From: Pseudoalteromonas piscicida
Lineage (GTDB): Bacteria; Pseudomonadota; Gammaproteobacteria; Enterobacterales; Alteromonadaceae
Assembly: GCF_000238315.3 (NCBI RefSeq)
Contig: NZ_CP011925.1
Coordinates: forward strand, 248,001-312,000
Length of the DNA stretch: 64,000 nt
Direction of reading: 5' to 3'
The position numbers and the translations under genes are program-made. Below the pieces are notes generated by a model. It ran no database searches and was not told the DNA's origin. It saw nothing but the letters and a program-made list of their open reading frames with translations. Shown here one piece after another: positions 6,199-16,615 of the stretch; the stretch's first letter is position 1, and each line of letters opens with the position of its first letter.

Positions 6199-6759
6199 TT
6201 ACTTATTAGATGTTTCCTTTATTAGTGCGCAGACCCTATCCATGTATTTGTTCGCAGAAACTCTGAATCCTTCTAATTTATCGTTCAAAGCATCATAATC
6301 GGACCGATTTAATGTGTTTTTAATATGTTTTGAGCTAAATAGGGTTATTTGTTTCACCAACTCATCGATTTTATCTGAGATGTCAGTGTCTATCTCACTA
6401 GCATATATCGAAGTGAGAGACTTGATTCTGCTTTGTAAAACAAATGCTTCTTGCCCCATGTTTTGATAGCCGGTATATTCTCTTACATGTTCGACAGTTG
6501 CACCTTGCTTTACCATTTCAATGATATTCAAGTGTTTAATATAGAGTCGAAGATACATTTCCATTAAGGCATTATGAAGCTCTTCAAGCTTTTCAACAGA
6601 CTTTTCACGTTTACGTATTTCAGCTTCAAAGTCAGATTTAAATTTAGCAAGTGTTTTCTCAAAGGAAACTTCTACGAGTAATTTGGCGATGAAAGCACTT
6701 ATTGCAATTAGGACTGAGCTACCCCCTAATATTTTTATCCATTCGTAAACTTGTTCCAT
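6199..6759 (-). CDS. Membrane-anchored coiled-coil protein, defence-island neighbour
   Basis: 186 residues. An N-terminal transmembrane helix (IKILGGSSVLIAISAFIAKLLV, about residues 8-29) precedes a long charged coiled coil (FEKTLAKFKSDFEAEIRKRE) and an all-helical remainder. No catalytic motif is visible and I do not recognise a family. It follows the PD-(D/E)xK-like gene by seven bases on the same strand, so the two form an operon. A membrane coiled coil next to a nuclease-like protein resembles two-gene effector/sensor defence pairs, but that is only an analogy. Confidence 0.7.
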   Translation of the reverse strand: MEQVYEWIKILGGSSVLIAISAFIAKLLVEVSFEKTLAKFKSDFEAEIRKREKSVEKLEELHNALMEMYLRLYIKHLNIIEMVKQGATVEHVREYTGYQNMGQEAFVLQSRIKSLTSIYASEIDTDISDKIDELVKQITLFSSKHIKNTLNRSDYDALNDKLEGFRVSANKYMDRVCALIKETSNK

Positions 6760-6766
6760 ACTCCTC

Positions 6767-7327
6767 CTAACCTTTCAATTTTATTGGAAACTGCACATGG
6801 TGAACAATTAAAGTAAAGCCGTTGTTTTGGCGCATCGGTTTTATTTCATATTGTCCCTTAATTTCAAAGTTGTAGTGCCAGCGACCAACTATTTCGTTAT
6901 AAACCCCAGTACTAATTACTGAAGGTAAACGACTAATTACACCTTGTTTGACTAATTGAATACAAAACCCTTCATCAGCCTCGCGAGACTCAACAATACG
7001 TTCAACTTTTGCCAAGTCAGCAAGCATATCTATACAACTTTCCCGGCCCGCACCCTTAAAGTATTTCAGCTCAATTACTGCCTTTTTTAACCTTGTCTGA
7101 ATGTGTAAATCTACTCTACTTTTTCTATTTTTAGCTGAACGACCCCGCATGCGATACGATTGAAAGTCGCTTTTTAATGTGTGTTCAAAGCGAACGATAG
7201 CTTTTGGCATTGCTTTATAAAGCTCACCAAACAACACTGATTGGAGGTCAACCTCACGTTCAATAGGGTAGGAGTTGTCAATTCTTACCATTGCATACTT
7301 CAGTGCCCTAATAATTATATCTTTCAC
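6767..7327 (-). CDS. PD-(D/E)xK-like nuclease-fold protein
   Basis: 186 residues. The pattern matches a restriction-endonuclease-like core: an early helix with Glu (SVLFGELYKAMP), then RVDLHI supplying the Asp, and about ten residues later VIELKYFK supplying E-x-K. The remainder has beta strands and no other domain. The protein should be cytoplasmic. It sits 124 bases downstream of the broken HNH gene of the Zorya-like system and just upstream of the membrane coiled-coil gene. Whether it belongs to the Zorya operon or is a separate system is unclear. It could also be a Card1/Can2- or Mrr-like nuclease. Confidence 0.65.
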   Translation of the reverse strand: MKDIIIRALKYAMVRIDNSYPIEREVDLQSVLFGELYKAMPKAIVRFEHTLKSDFQSYRMRGRSAKNRKSRVDLHIQTRLKKAVIELKYFKGAGRESCIDMLADLAKVERIVESREADEGFCIQLVKQGVISRLPSVISTGVYNEIVGRWHYNFEIKGQYEIKPMRQNNGFTLIVHHVQFPIKLKG

Positions 7328-7451
7328 GATTACTCCGAAGGCACTAGCCTCAATTAGATCTGATTCATTCTATATTTTCTAACGAGTTGAGCTAACTTCT
7401 AATAAAAACTTTGACTTGCAACGACTAAAACTATAGTAGTTGTTATCTGTT

Positions 7452-7939
7452 TTAACGTACCATACGTTGCATTTTCGTGAAGTTGTCAAGGCATTCGCTC
7501 GCTAAGAAAACATTCCAACCTTGAGCTCTTAAAGGGGAGAGTTGTTCCTTTTCGATGACTATTGCAAACTTTCTTCTTGGCCAAGCTAAATCGATAGAAA
7601 CGAAATCATCACCGTTTCTGACACCGATCCCCAGCTCGGGGGTTGGCAAATTGTACTTTTTACATTTTAACAGTAACCCTTCAAGCGCAGAATCTGCGTA
7701 TTGAAGTACGTCAGAGTATTCGCTGCAGTCAAATTTATGTTGTTCACGTCTTAGTTGATTGATAATCAGTTGGTCGTTGTGAGTGACATGCATATGCTCA
7801 TGCTTAGGTTGCTTTTTATGGCAGTCCAAGCAAAGTGCGCGTAAGTTACTTATAGAGTTATCTGTTTTTACACCATTGATGTGATGGGTATGTAAAAGTC
7901 GTTTATATTGACTAAGCTCAACCCCGCACTGCTCACAAG
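7452..7939 (-). pseudogene. 3' part of a ZorE-like HNH gene, split by an IS
   Basis: This is the C-terminal 161 codons of the HNH gene whose 5' part is at 9205-9859. Removing the IS and one AAG duplication gives one open frame reading QNYT-CEQCGVELSQ across the join. The HNH domain is here: CEQCGVELSQYKRLLHTHHI, then N (SISNLRAL) and CLDCHK, i.e. two CxxC pairs with the HH and N residues. The downstream part contains VSIDLAWPRRKFAIVIEKE, reminiscent of a second nuclease-like strand pair. An ATG at 8000 inside the IS opens a 182-codon frame that could still express the HNH domain with 21 IS-encoded residues. Confidence 0.8.
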
Positions 7940-7947
7940 TGTAGTGG

Positions 7948-9128
<1,181 letters not shown>

Positions 9129-9204
9129 TTTTTCACCCAAATTTGTATGCAAATAGCATAACATTTCTTTCTTAATGGGTGGCCAAATTAACTATGCCAC
9201 TACA

Positions 9205-9859
9205 AAGTATAGTTTTGCGTTTGTCTATATTGGCTTGATACTTGTTCCCAATCTTTGGTGTAACTACCAATTGACTTGTTTTGATTCGGGTAGTGTTTAA
9301 AGTAAGAGCTATAAGTTTCAAAGAATTCAGCTAAGTTAAATTCTTGGTATATTCTAGACTTCTTAATATGACTGTGATCAGCATATCCTTTATAATTTAG
9401 GATTCTTAAGCAGTTTTTGCAGACGCCTAATTTAGCTTTACCCTCAATAACATCCCCCCGATAATGATGATGACCCATTACAGGGTAGCTTCCACTAATA
9501 TCATTGGTAACGTAATACCTTTCAAATCGGCCCTGATTACGCATATTTTCTAATGTTTTGCATTCAGCAACATGTAAGCGCTTAGCACCATCAATTTTGC
9601 CGTCTTTAATTACTTCTTCGATTTGGCTGCCTTGCTCTGGAATGTAGAGCATTATTTGCCGCCCTTTATAAGACAGAAGGTTATTGGTGTTATCAATTTC
9701 AGAGAGTTGTAGATCTTCTCCTAGCACTAGGCCTATACCTAACCCATTGTCTATTGGATTTATTTTCCCGAGGGGGGAGTCGAGTTTAATATGCTTATTT
9801 GGGGCCCCCATTTTTAAAGTGGCAGTTTGCAGAGTACTAAAATCAATTTCAATCTTCAT
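9205..9859 (-). pseudogene. zorE: 5' part of a ZorE-like HNH gene, split by an IS
   Basis: The first 218 codons of the third Zorya gene. The start ATG at 9859 overlaps the zorB stop (TAATG). The N-terminal part is beta-rich and unlike common domains. Around residues 145-165 there is a Cys/His cluster (VCKNCLRILNYKGYADHSHI) that may bind zinc. After codon 218 the frame runs into the IS and stops at once. Joined to 7452-7936 it gives a 379-residue protein with a C-terminal HNH domain, matching the zorA-zorB-zorE arrangement of Zorya type II. I assign zorE by gene order plus the HNH domain; sequence similarity to known ZorE was not tested. Confidence 0.75.
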
Positions 9860-10563
9860 TACTCTTGTGCCTCTAGAATACGTTTTATTTGTATATGTGC
9901 GTTTGTTATCGCTCGAAAACTAACACGTCTTGATTTTTCATAGTCTTCAGTGCCTTGCTCTGTCAAAACTAAACGTGAAGAAGAAAAGCCAACCGCAGCA
10001 ATATTGCGCTTTATCCAAGGAGTTTCTTCAGGCACGAGCGTATACAAATATGAGAGCACCGAGCGTGTTCGACCTTGGGAAAGTTTCATATTCTTAAAGT
10101 AGGCTTCTTCATCAGTGCTATCTTTGTTCCATTCACTGCTAGTGTGGCCTTCAATGCGGACTTCATCTATTGAGCTTCTAAATGGCTTTAGGACTTTTAA
10201 ATAACGCGGAAAAAAATCATCGAGAATTATCGCAAAAGCTGGTTTAATATCTATATCACCGTTATCAAAGAGCACATCAGGTGACTTAAAGTTGAAAGCC
10301 AATGTTTCTTTATCTATCTCAGCTCCCCAAGTGTCTAAATCTTTATCAAACTCACTCATTAAAGACTCGTAAATAGCAACTTGATTTTCCTGAAAAGCAA
10401 CAGCCACATTTTTGATTTTTTCATTTTCTTTCATGGTGTGACGCATAAATACTATGGCGATAAACAAAAACACCATCATGAGTCCAGCCATCAGATCAGA
10501 AATTGATAACCAATGCTCTCCACCTTCTTCAGAACGCTTACGTTTTCCAAAAATATCTTCCAT
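9859..10563 (-). CDS. zorB: ZorB-like stator protein (MotB/OmpA family)
   Basis: 234 residues. One N-terminal transmembrane helix (ISDLMAGLMMVFLFIAIVFM) carries the conserved Asp (D23) that binds the ion in MotB-type stators. It is followed by a linker and an OmpA-like peptidoglycan-binding domain (VRIEGHTSSEW, then LSQGRTRSVLSYLY and RRVSFRA). ZorA5B2 complexes are ion-driven motors of the Zorya anti-phage system in the inner membrane. The start overlaps the zorA stop (TAATG at 10561-10565), and the stop overlaps the next start the same way, so all three are translationally coupled. The frame is intact. Confidence 0.9.
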   Translation of the reverse strand: MEDIFGKRKRSEEGGEHWLSISDLMAGLMMVFLFIAIVFMRHTMKENEKIKNVAVAFQENQVAIYESLMSEFDKDLDTWGAEIDKETLAFNFKSPDVLFDNGDIDIKPAFAIILDDFFPRYLKVLKPFRSSIDEVRIEGHTSSEWNKDSTDEEAYFKNMKLSQGRTRSVLSYLYTLVPEETPWIKRNIAAVGFSSSRLVLTEQGTEDYEKSRRVSFRAITNAHIQIKRILEAQE

Positions 10564-12329
10564 TAAGCTGTTGCTCCTTGCTCAACAACTCTCCTCATTT
10601 GCTGAGTTAATACTTGGTAATCTTCGGCAAATTTATTTGAAATTTGACCTAAAGAGTTAGCCATAAGCTGTAATGCGCGAGTTAACTCTTCTTGCATGGA
10701 TTGGTCAATCATTCTCAACTGATGTTCAACTGTCTCATGCGTTTTTTCTAATTGTTGCTTCGCTGATTCTTCAATAGCTACAAAAGTTCGTTGAGTTTGC
10801 TGCATTTGCTCTTGAGCAGCTTGCTCAATTACGCGTTTAATTTGCTCTCTCACTTCAGAGTTTGTTGATAAGAAGGTATCTCTAGCTTGTTTTGTATCTT
10901 GAGCAAGCTCACTATTTGCATCTTTAAAAGTGGTGCTCATCGTACGCGTTTCTACGACAACTTTTTCAATAAGATCTCTCATGTTATTGTTGAGATCTGA
11001 AACAGCATCAGAGATGTGCAGCTTCATTTTATCGCTACCATCGGCAAGGTAATCGGAACTGCTTTGCAAACTCTCATTTGTTCTTGAGGCATTATTAGTA
11101 AATTCAGTACTCGCTAAATCTAACGCTTTACCCATATTTTCAGAGCTACTTATTAACTTAGTACCGACGGCATCAATACCTCGCTCTGTAGAGTTCACAA
11201 ATTTATCTAACAGTGCTTCTGAACTAGCAATATGTTTGTTTATATATTCATCTGAATGGGTTAATAGGGAGGTGTAATGAGTACTTGCAGCATTAACAGC
11301 TGCACCTATATCCTGAACTGTTTTTTCAACCTGCTGCTGAATCTGTGGGACGGCCTCGATAGCCTTGTTACGCATTTGTTCGAATGCTTCCAAATGCCTT
11401 TCTAATTCAGCTAATTGATGCTGGTTAACTTCCATAACTTCGGTCAAAGTGTCCATCGACTGAGGGATTGATTTTGCATGCTCATTAATGCTTGCAACTG
11501 AGCCTTCAGTTTTTACGATAGCTTCAACACCGTGATTGTATTGAGCTTTCATTTCTTCTAGTTGAACTCGATAGTTTTCTTGCCACTCTACAAGCTTAAA
11601 AACAGCCTCGTTCAGTTGTTTAAAGTTATCTCCAAATTGCTCGGTAATTTTTTGATTAAAGTCAGCAATCACATTGTTTAGAGCTGCAATTATTTCCTCC
11701 GTCGCAGATTTGGAAAGAGTGTCAGCAAAGTCTTGTAATTTTATCCATAACTTGTCTGCAAACTCTTGTTGTTTTAAAGTTTGCGCATCAAACTGATCTT
11801 TTTGAAGGTTAAAGGCTTGTTTAAAGTTATCGTTGCTGTCAGCGCGAATAATTTTTAATTGACCTAGCAATGTACTCTCGTCATTACCTACAAGCGAGTC
11901 TTTTAAATCACTAGTCGCTTTAGTCTGTTCTTTTATTGCCGACAATATTGCCTCAGGAGAGGCTTCAGAAATGCTAATTTCCTCTTTTTCAAAAAATAGA
12001 GTTGTTTGACATGTTTTAAACAAAATAGATAGAAATAAGCCCAGCAAGCTAGTTATGAACGCAGTTTTTAAACCAAATAATAAAGCCGAAATACTTAAGT
12101 CAATTTTAGTATGATCGAAATTAAATAGGCCAATCACTACACCAAGAAAGGTACCGAATATGCCTATGGTTGTTAATAGTGTGGGGGTGTAGTTAACAAA
12201 CTCAATGTGCTTTTTGTTTTTGGCATGAAAAAGACTAGTGATACAAATTGCGATGAGAATAACACCAATCACCATCGTTATCATGCCAGAGTTAGATTCT
12301 ACGAATGAGGTTTGTACTACAGGTTGCAT
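10563..12329 (-). CDS. zorA: ZorA-like stator protein (MotA/ExbB/TolQ family with long tail)
   Basis: 588 residues from ATG at 12329, chosen because AAAGGA lies seven bases upstream; a TTG at 12353 would add eight residues. Transmembrane segments are MITMVIGVILIAICITSLF, TLLTTIGIFGTFLGVVIGLF and LKTAFITSLLGLFLSILF, with the MotA-like TM3/TM4 glycine pattern. About 440 residues of almost continuous coiled coil follow (many E, Q, K, with heptads such as LAELERHLEAFEQM), corresponding to the long cytoplasmic tail typical of ZorA. The C-terminus ends in LTQQMRRVVEQGATA. It is the first gene of the operon and is intact. Confidence 0.9.
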   Translation of the reverse strand: MQPVVQTSFVESNSGMITMVIGVILIAICITSLFHAKNKKHIEFVNYTPTLLTTIGIFGTFLGVVIGLFNFDHTKIDLSISALLFGLKTAFITSLLGLFLSILFKTCQTTLFFEKEEISISEASPEAILSAIKEQTKATSDLKDSLVGNDESTLLGQLKIIRADSNDNFKQAFNLQKDQFDAQTLKQQEFADKLWIKLQDFADTLSKSATEEIIAALNNVIADFNQKITEQFGDNFKQLNEAVFKLVEWQENYRVQLEEMKAQYNHGVEAIVKTEGSVASINEHAKSIPQSMDTLTEVMEVNQHQLAELERHLEAFEQMRNKAIEAVPQIQQQVEKTVQDIGAAVNAASTHYTSLLTHSDEYINKHIASSEALLDKFVNSTERGIDAVGTKLISSSENMGKALDLASTEFTNNASRTNESLQSSSDYLADGSDKMKLHISDAVSDLNNNMRDLIEKVVVETRTMSTTFKDANSELAQDTKQARDTFLSTNSEVREQIKRVIEQAAQEQMQQTQRTFVAIEESAKQQLEKTHETVEHQLRMIDQSMQEELTRALQLMANSLGQISNKFAEDYQVLTQQMRRVVEQGATA

Positions 12330-12482
12330 ATTAAGGTCCTTTTCCTGCTTCAATATAAAAAGAGCAACACTTAAAAATTTCGAGATGTTACTCTAAATTA
12401 ACCTATTTGCATATTACAGTACATTACAGTTAACAAGAAGTTGTAAAGTTTGAAATCGAAGCGATATTAATGAATATCGTGT

Positions 12483-12851
12483 TCACTTTGGTGAGTGCAG
12501 CCCTAACCGATTGCCTTCTGTATCTAAAAATAACGCGAAGAAGCCGCTTTCGTCTGCATGTGGGGTTTTGGGGGTCAGTATTTTGCCACCGTTTTCTTCT
12601 ACTTTTGATAGCACTCGTTGTAGGTCTTCACCTGCGTTTAAATACAGAGTGACGCCAGTGCTGGAAGGAGTGTAACCTTCACCTTGAACAATCACACCTA
12701 CGGTAGATTGCCTTTCATAGGGAAATATCCCCATGTTCATTTCAGGTATATCAATGATTTCAATCGTTACAGTAAAAATGTTGCTGTAGAACTTTACGGC
12801 GCGCGTTAAGTCGGTTGCCGGAATTTCAAAAATTGATGCGAAGCTGTGCAT
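12483..12851 (-). CDS. VOC/glyoxalase-fold protein
   Basis: 122 residues, the usual size for a single-chain vicinal-oxygen-chelate protein with two beta-alpha-beta-beta-beta units. It has the hallmark start FEIPATDLTRAVKFYSNIF and end GFFALFLDTEGNRLGLHSP. No signal peptide is seen. Such proteins include dioxygenases, glyoxalase-like enzymes and fosfomycin- or bleomycin-type resistance proteins; which kind this is cannot be told. It is a single gene, upstream of the 13.1-kb gene on the same strand but 1.8 kb away from that gene's start, and it is probably ordinary chromosome outside the defence island. Confidence 0.85.
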   Translation of the reverse strand: MHSFASIFEIPATDLTRAVKFYSNIFTVTIEIIDIPEMNMGIFPYERQSTVGVIVQGEGYTPSSTGVTLYLNAGEDLQRVLSKVEENGGKILTPKTPHADESGFFALFLDTEGNRLGLHSPK

Positions 12852-13097
12852 GTTGTCATCCTTATTTTCTGTGTGTCGGCTAGCTATTGGTGACTAGGCT
12901 AGTGTTTACTGGGCTCGTTTAAGGCTCAACGAGTTCGACTTTAAGATAGTGCGGGGAGACAACAATTAATTGTAAAAAAGCGACACTATTGGTCTGATAA
13001 ATCTCGAATAGCTCATAAATTTACGCGCTTTTTTCAACATTTTGACAGAGTAAAGGTGAATTCTGCAGCCTAAGAAAACCACCAGCCTATAAAGTTA

Positions 13098-13130
13098 TTG
13101 CTACTCAAGCATATCCTCCTTGAGCAGCAA
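13098..13130 (-). terminator. Hairpin downstream of the repeat-protein gene
   Basis: TTGCT-x-CTCAAG and CTTGAG-x-AGCAA arms lie just after the stop of the gene at 13144. Read on the minus strand it is followed by TAACTTTATAG, with only a short T-run, so terminator strength is uncertain. Confidence 0.45.
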
Positions 13131-13143
13131 TAATGGTTAGATC

Positions 13144-14964
13144 TTAATTTTCAGAAATGGTGATTTGGCTGTAGTTTACGTCATCGTTTACGGTCCAAGC
13201 TTTAAATGATAAATACTCAGCATCCTCAGAGACATTATCTTTGTATACTCGGTATGAGAAACGAACTTGCTCTACACCCTCCGGTAGATTTAAGACCTTA
13301 AAGTCTTTTAAATTAACTTTCAGCGTGTACTTCTCGTTATAATCTTTGTAAGAAACCGTCACTTGTATAGATCGGATATCAGTATCTTTTTTTGCAGTTC
13401 CGTTAACGAATTGAACGAAGAGATGCGTCTGTGAAGTCGTTGGGTTGTCAAAGAAAACCTTGCTTGTCACTATGTCTCCTTCAGCAGCTTGAGTGCAATA
13501 GCCCGGTACATTCTCAAGTTTAAAGATCCTTTTAATGATACATTCTTTTCCTGTGTCGTTTCTCTGCCCTTGATAACTTCTTGAGATAGTCTTGATATGA
13601 GAGACACGACTAGAGTTCATTGCAATAAATTCACTTAAATCAAGAGTGGCTCTGTAATAGTCTGTCTCAGCACGACTGAACCATGCTTGCAGTGTTAATT
13701 TTTCTCCTTGTTGTGCATTTGGCAATGATAAACCTTTAATCCATACACTTTGTGTGCCTTTAGGAATGGAGATGTCTGCAAGGTCTGACACATCTAAGAT
13801 GTTAGGCCAAGTAGCTCCACCATCAAAGCTGATATATACAATCGATGTATATTGCTCTTTTGCATTTTTCAACTCATGTTGGAATTGGATGCTCAATTGT
13901 TCAGTGCCAAGACTTTCCTCTGTGAAATTGACTTTAAAGATAAATTCGTTGCTATACGGAACAGAAGTCGCTGTTACACTTTCAATACTCGTGAACTCTA
14001 CTTTGGGGGCGACACTAATTACTTTCATGGAGCGGGGGGCTGAGAAATCAAGATAATCCCCATTTTTTGCAAGATTGTTCTCGAGCATATTATTACTGAC
14101 GTCACCTGTGAATGTGGCTATGCGGTTATAAGACAAATTATCCCAGTCACTGAGTACGACACCTAATCCCTCTGGTGCGATAACTTCAACCTCATGTCGG
14201 TAAATATAGCTAGGCAGTGAATAACCTGAGGTTTCACCTGCTTGCAAGCAGTATAGCTCCCCCGTTTTTAAACTTTTAATACACGCTTGTTGTGGACTAT
14301 CAACGTTAATTACAGACATGGATCGGGGAGTAGAAAAGTTAAGCATTTCGCCATTTCGAGCTTGTACATTCATTAACCGACCGTTTTTTGTATATCCTGT
14401 AAATGTTGCTAGTCGGTTATAAGATAAATTATCCCAGTCACTTAGCACCACACCTAGTCCTGGTGGCGCTATCACTTCTACTGCATGCCCGTAGATGTAG
14501 TTAGGTAGGCTATATCCTGATCTCTGTCCTGCTTCTAAGCAGAACTTATCGCCAGTATCTAGGCTACGGATACAAGCTTGGGGTTGGGATTGTGTACTTA
14601 CAACCCTCATGGAGCGAGGGTGAGAGAAGTCTAACTCTTGACCATCTTTCGCTGTGACCCTTTGTAGTTGGGCATTGTTTGTGTATCCAGTAAATGTTGC
14701 GATGCGATTGTAAGATAAATTATCCCAGTCACTTAGCATTACCCCCAATCCTGGCGGAGCAATCACATCGACTTCATGGTTGTAAATGTAGTCGGGTAAT
14801 GAATACCCTGAGCGTTCACCAGCTTTCAAACAATATGATTCTTGTGTCTGCCGACTAACAATGCAGGCACTGTCATCACTCATTGCTGCATGTGTAAGAG
14901 GAGGTAAAGCTAATATTGCTAAACCCACTAGCTGTAGTGTAACTACCTTATGTATGCTTACCAT
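13144..14964 (-). CDS. Secreted protein with three beta-gamma-crystallin-like repeats
   Basis: 606 residues with a signal peptide (residues 1-27, ending THAA). Three near-identical repeats of about 91 residues, period 97, cover 33-123, 130-220 and 227-317. Each has two Cys about 11 apart, then SGYSLPxYIYxHxVxVIAP, GLGVxLSDWDNLSYNRxATF and PRSMxV. The C-x(10)-C-x-AG start and the GV-x-LSDWDNLS hairpin resemble beta-gamma-crystallin Greek keys. Residues 320-606 form an unrecognised beta-rich region with a Cys pair near 495-510. The gene is divergent from the TackOD1/GT2/HlyD cluster. A carbohydrate- or calcium-binding matrix role is possible but unproven. The repeat assignment is mine by pattern, not by search. 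Confidence 0.7.
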   Translation of the reverse strand: MVSIHKVVTLQLVGLAILALPPLTHAAMSDDSACIVSRQTQESYCLKAGERSGYSLPDYIYNHEVDVIAPPGLGVMLSDWDNLSYNRIATFTGYTNNAQLQRVTAKDGQELDFSHPRSMRVVSTQSQPQACIRSLDTGDKFCLEAGQRSGYSLPNYIYGHAVEVIAPPGLGVVLSDWDNLSYNRLATFTGYTKNGRLMNVQARNGEMLNFSTPRSMSVINVDSPQQACIKSLKTGELYCLQAGETSGYSLPSYIYRHEVEVIAPEGLGVVLSDWDNLSYNRIATFTGDVSNNMLENNLAKNGDYLDFSAPRSMKVISVAPKVEFTSIESVTATSVPYSNEFIFKVNFTEESLGTEQLSIQFQHELKNAKEQYTSIVYISFDGGATWPNILDVSDLADISIPKGTQSVWIKGLSLPNAQQGEKLTLQAWFSRAETDYYRATLDLSEFIAMNSSRVSHIKTISRSYQGQRNDTGKECIIKRIFKLENVPGYCTQAAEGDIVTSKVFFDNPTTSQTHLFVQFVNGTAKKDTDIRSIQVTVSYKDYNEKYTLKVNLKDFKVLNLPEGVEQVRFSYRVYKDNVSEDAEYLSFKAWTVNDDVNYSQITISEN

Positions 14965-15208
14965 TTTTATAGCCTTAAATTATTAGTTAGTGTAAAGTTT
15001 GGGTGAATCGTCGTTCGTTTTTTATACTATTTCGTTTTTTTGAATTTTTATATAGTATTTTTGTATGTATGTTTTGTTAATAAAATTGCATATTAATGAG
15101 AAAGGATTAGTAATGGAACTGTAATAAACGCTGGAGTGGAGCTAAACGTTTAAAATTATTGCAATTGTCGGAATAAGAGTTTGTTCAACTCGTTGAAGTG
15201 AGGTTGAA

Positions 15209-16615
15209 ATGTCGAGTTTTGATAGTGAAGTAAAAGGCTCAACGTATGTTTGGTTGGGTAATGGTTGTACGTCAGATAAAAGCTTTGACAACATTAAGTT
15301 TTCTGTTTTTTCCACTCTAGATGACTTAATGAAACGGATCGAGAGCAACGCCCAAATTGTGCTAATCGTTCTAGGTACGGATGTAGCTCAGCAGAGTCGG
15401 GTTTTAATGGCTCTGCGAAGTCATGAGTATTTATGGTGTAGTTATATATGCGTTACAAACCAATGTAAGTTGTCGGCTGTACTAGCTAATGGTGTTTGGA
15501 GTGCGCAATGTGTTCACGAGTATCAGCTATTTCTCCAGCGAAGCAATCGTTTAGCAATAGGTCATGAATCAATTGAATCAACGATGACGAAGCTGTTGGC
15601 CTACTTATGGATTTTTAAAGATGCAGAGGTGATGCCAAGCCATGATTCGGGCATTAAGAGTATTTATTCCTATCCCCTCCTAGAAAGCTTTGGCGTAGCG
15701 CCACAGGAGATCTTTACTTGGTTGTCAGGTATTCGAAGACGAAAGGTTATCGAACCAAAACAACTAATCGACCGAGTTCGCTTCTGCCGAAGTTGTCGGT
15801 CTGGTCATTTAAATTACGTTGATGCTTGTCCTAGCTGTCAGAGCATCGATATTGAGTTAGTCACAAGTTTACATTGCTTTAATTGCGGTCATGTAAATGA
15901 AGAGGCTAAATTTAAACATGGCGTAGGGTTAAGTTGCCCTAACTGTAGTACTCGGCTTCGTCATATTGGTGTTGATTACGACCGTCCCATTGAAAACCAA
16001 AAGTGCAATCAGTGTCATAGTAGCTTCGTTGATGCAGAAGTGATTGCTAACTGCTTTAGTTGTAATGAATGCAATAGTGTAGACGATTTAATTATTCAGA
16101 ATATTCACAGCTTTGGTATATCTCAGGCAGGAAAAAGTCTAATAAAGTTGGGAGATCGCTTTAATAATGTTCACTTACCCGGGGCTGAAGCAGTTGACTA
16201 TGCTCACTTTGAATGGCTCGTTAAGTGGCAAAATCAGTTGGGAATACGCCATCAACAACAGCACTCTATAGTCAGAGTAGAGCTGCGTAACTTACTCTCC
16301 TTCATAGAAAATTTTGGTGAACTGCGTGCTATACAGTTATTAGATGAATTTGAAAGTCGTATAAATGAAACGATTAGAACGACCGATATTTGCTGTTTAG
16401 CTGGTGAACATACGTTATTGCTGCTGTTACCGAATACAACGCTAAGCCAGTTGGATTCTATTTATACTAAATTAAAAGGGATCAGCGCATTGAAATCGGG
16501 TGGAGATATTGCCTTATCGATACGTGCCGTAGGTTTGCCCTCTGCTGTTTTTATGAGTGAAGTAGGCAATTGGCTTGACGATGCGTTTAATGAACATACT
16601 GGAGTAGAGCTATGA
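15209..16615 (+). CDS. TackOD1-like zinc protein with degenerate GGDEF-like tail
   Basis: 468 residues, soluble. Residues 1-170 look like a degenerate receiver or sensor domain (IVLIVLGTDVAQQSRVLM). From about 195 there are at least five CxxC pairs (FCRSCRSG, ACPSCQS, HCFNCGH, SCPNCST, KCNQCHS, then NCFSCNEC), the pattern I associate with the TackOD1 zinc output domain often linked to diguanylate cyclases. The last 140 residues have the rhythm of a GGDEF domain (RNLLSFIENFGELRAIQLLDE) but lack a GGDEF signature, so they are probably catalytically dead. It overlaps the glycosyltransferase by four bases and probably controls its activity. Confidence 0.7.
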   Translation: MSSFDSEVKGSTYVWLGNGCTSDKSFDNIKFSVFSTLDDLMKRIESNAQIVLIVLGTDVAQQSRVLMALRSHEYLWCSYICVTNQCKLSAVLANGVWSAQCVHEYQLFLQRSNRLAIGHESIESTMTKLLAYLWIFKDAEVMPSHDSGIKSIYSYPLLESFGVAPQEIFTWLSGIRRRKVIEPKQLIDRVRFCRSCRSGHLNYVDACPSCQSIDIELVTSLHCFNCGHVNEEAKFKHGVGLSCPNCSTRLRHIGVDYDRPIENQKCNQCHSSFVDAEVIANCFSCNECNSVDDLIIQNIHSFGISQAGKSLIKLGDRFNNVHLPGAEAVDYAHFEWLVKWQNQLGIRHQQQHSIVRVELRNLLSFIENFGELRAIQLLDEFESRINETIRTTDICCLAGEHTLLLLLPNTTLSQLDSIYTKLKGISALKSGGDIALSIRAVGLPSAVFMSEVGNWLDDAFNEHTGVEL

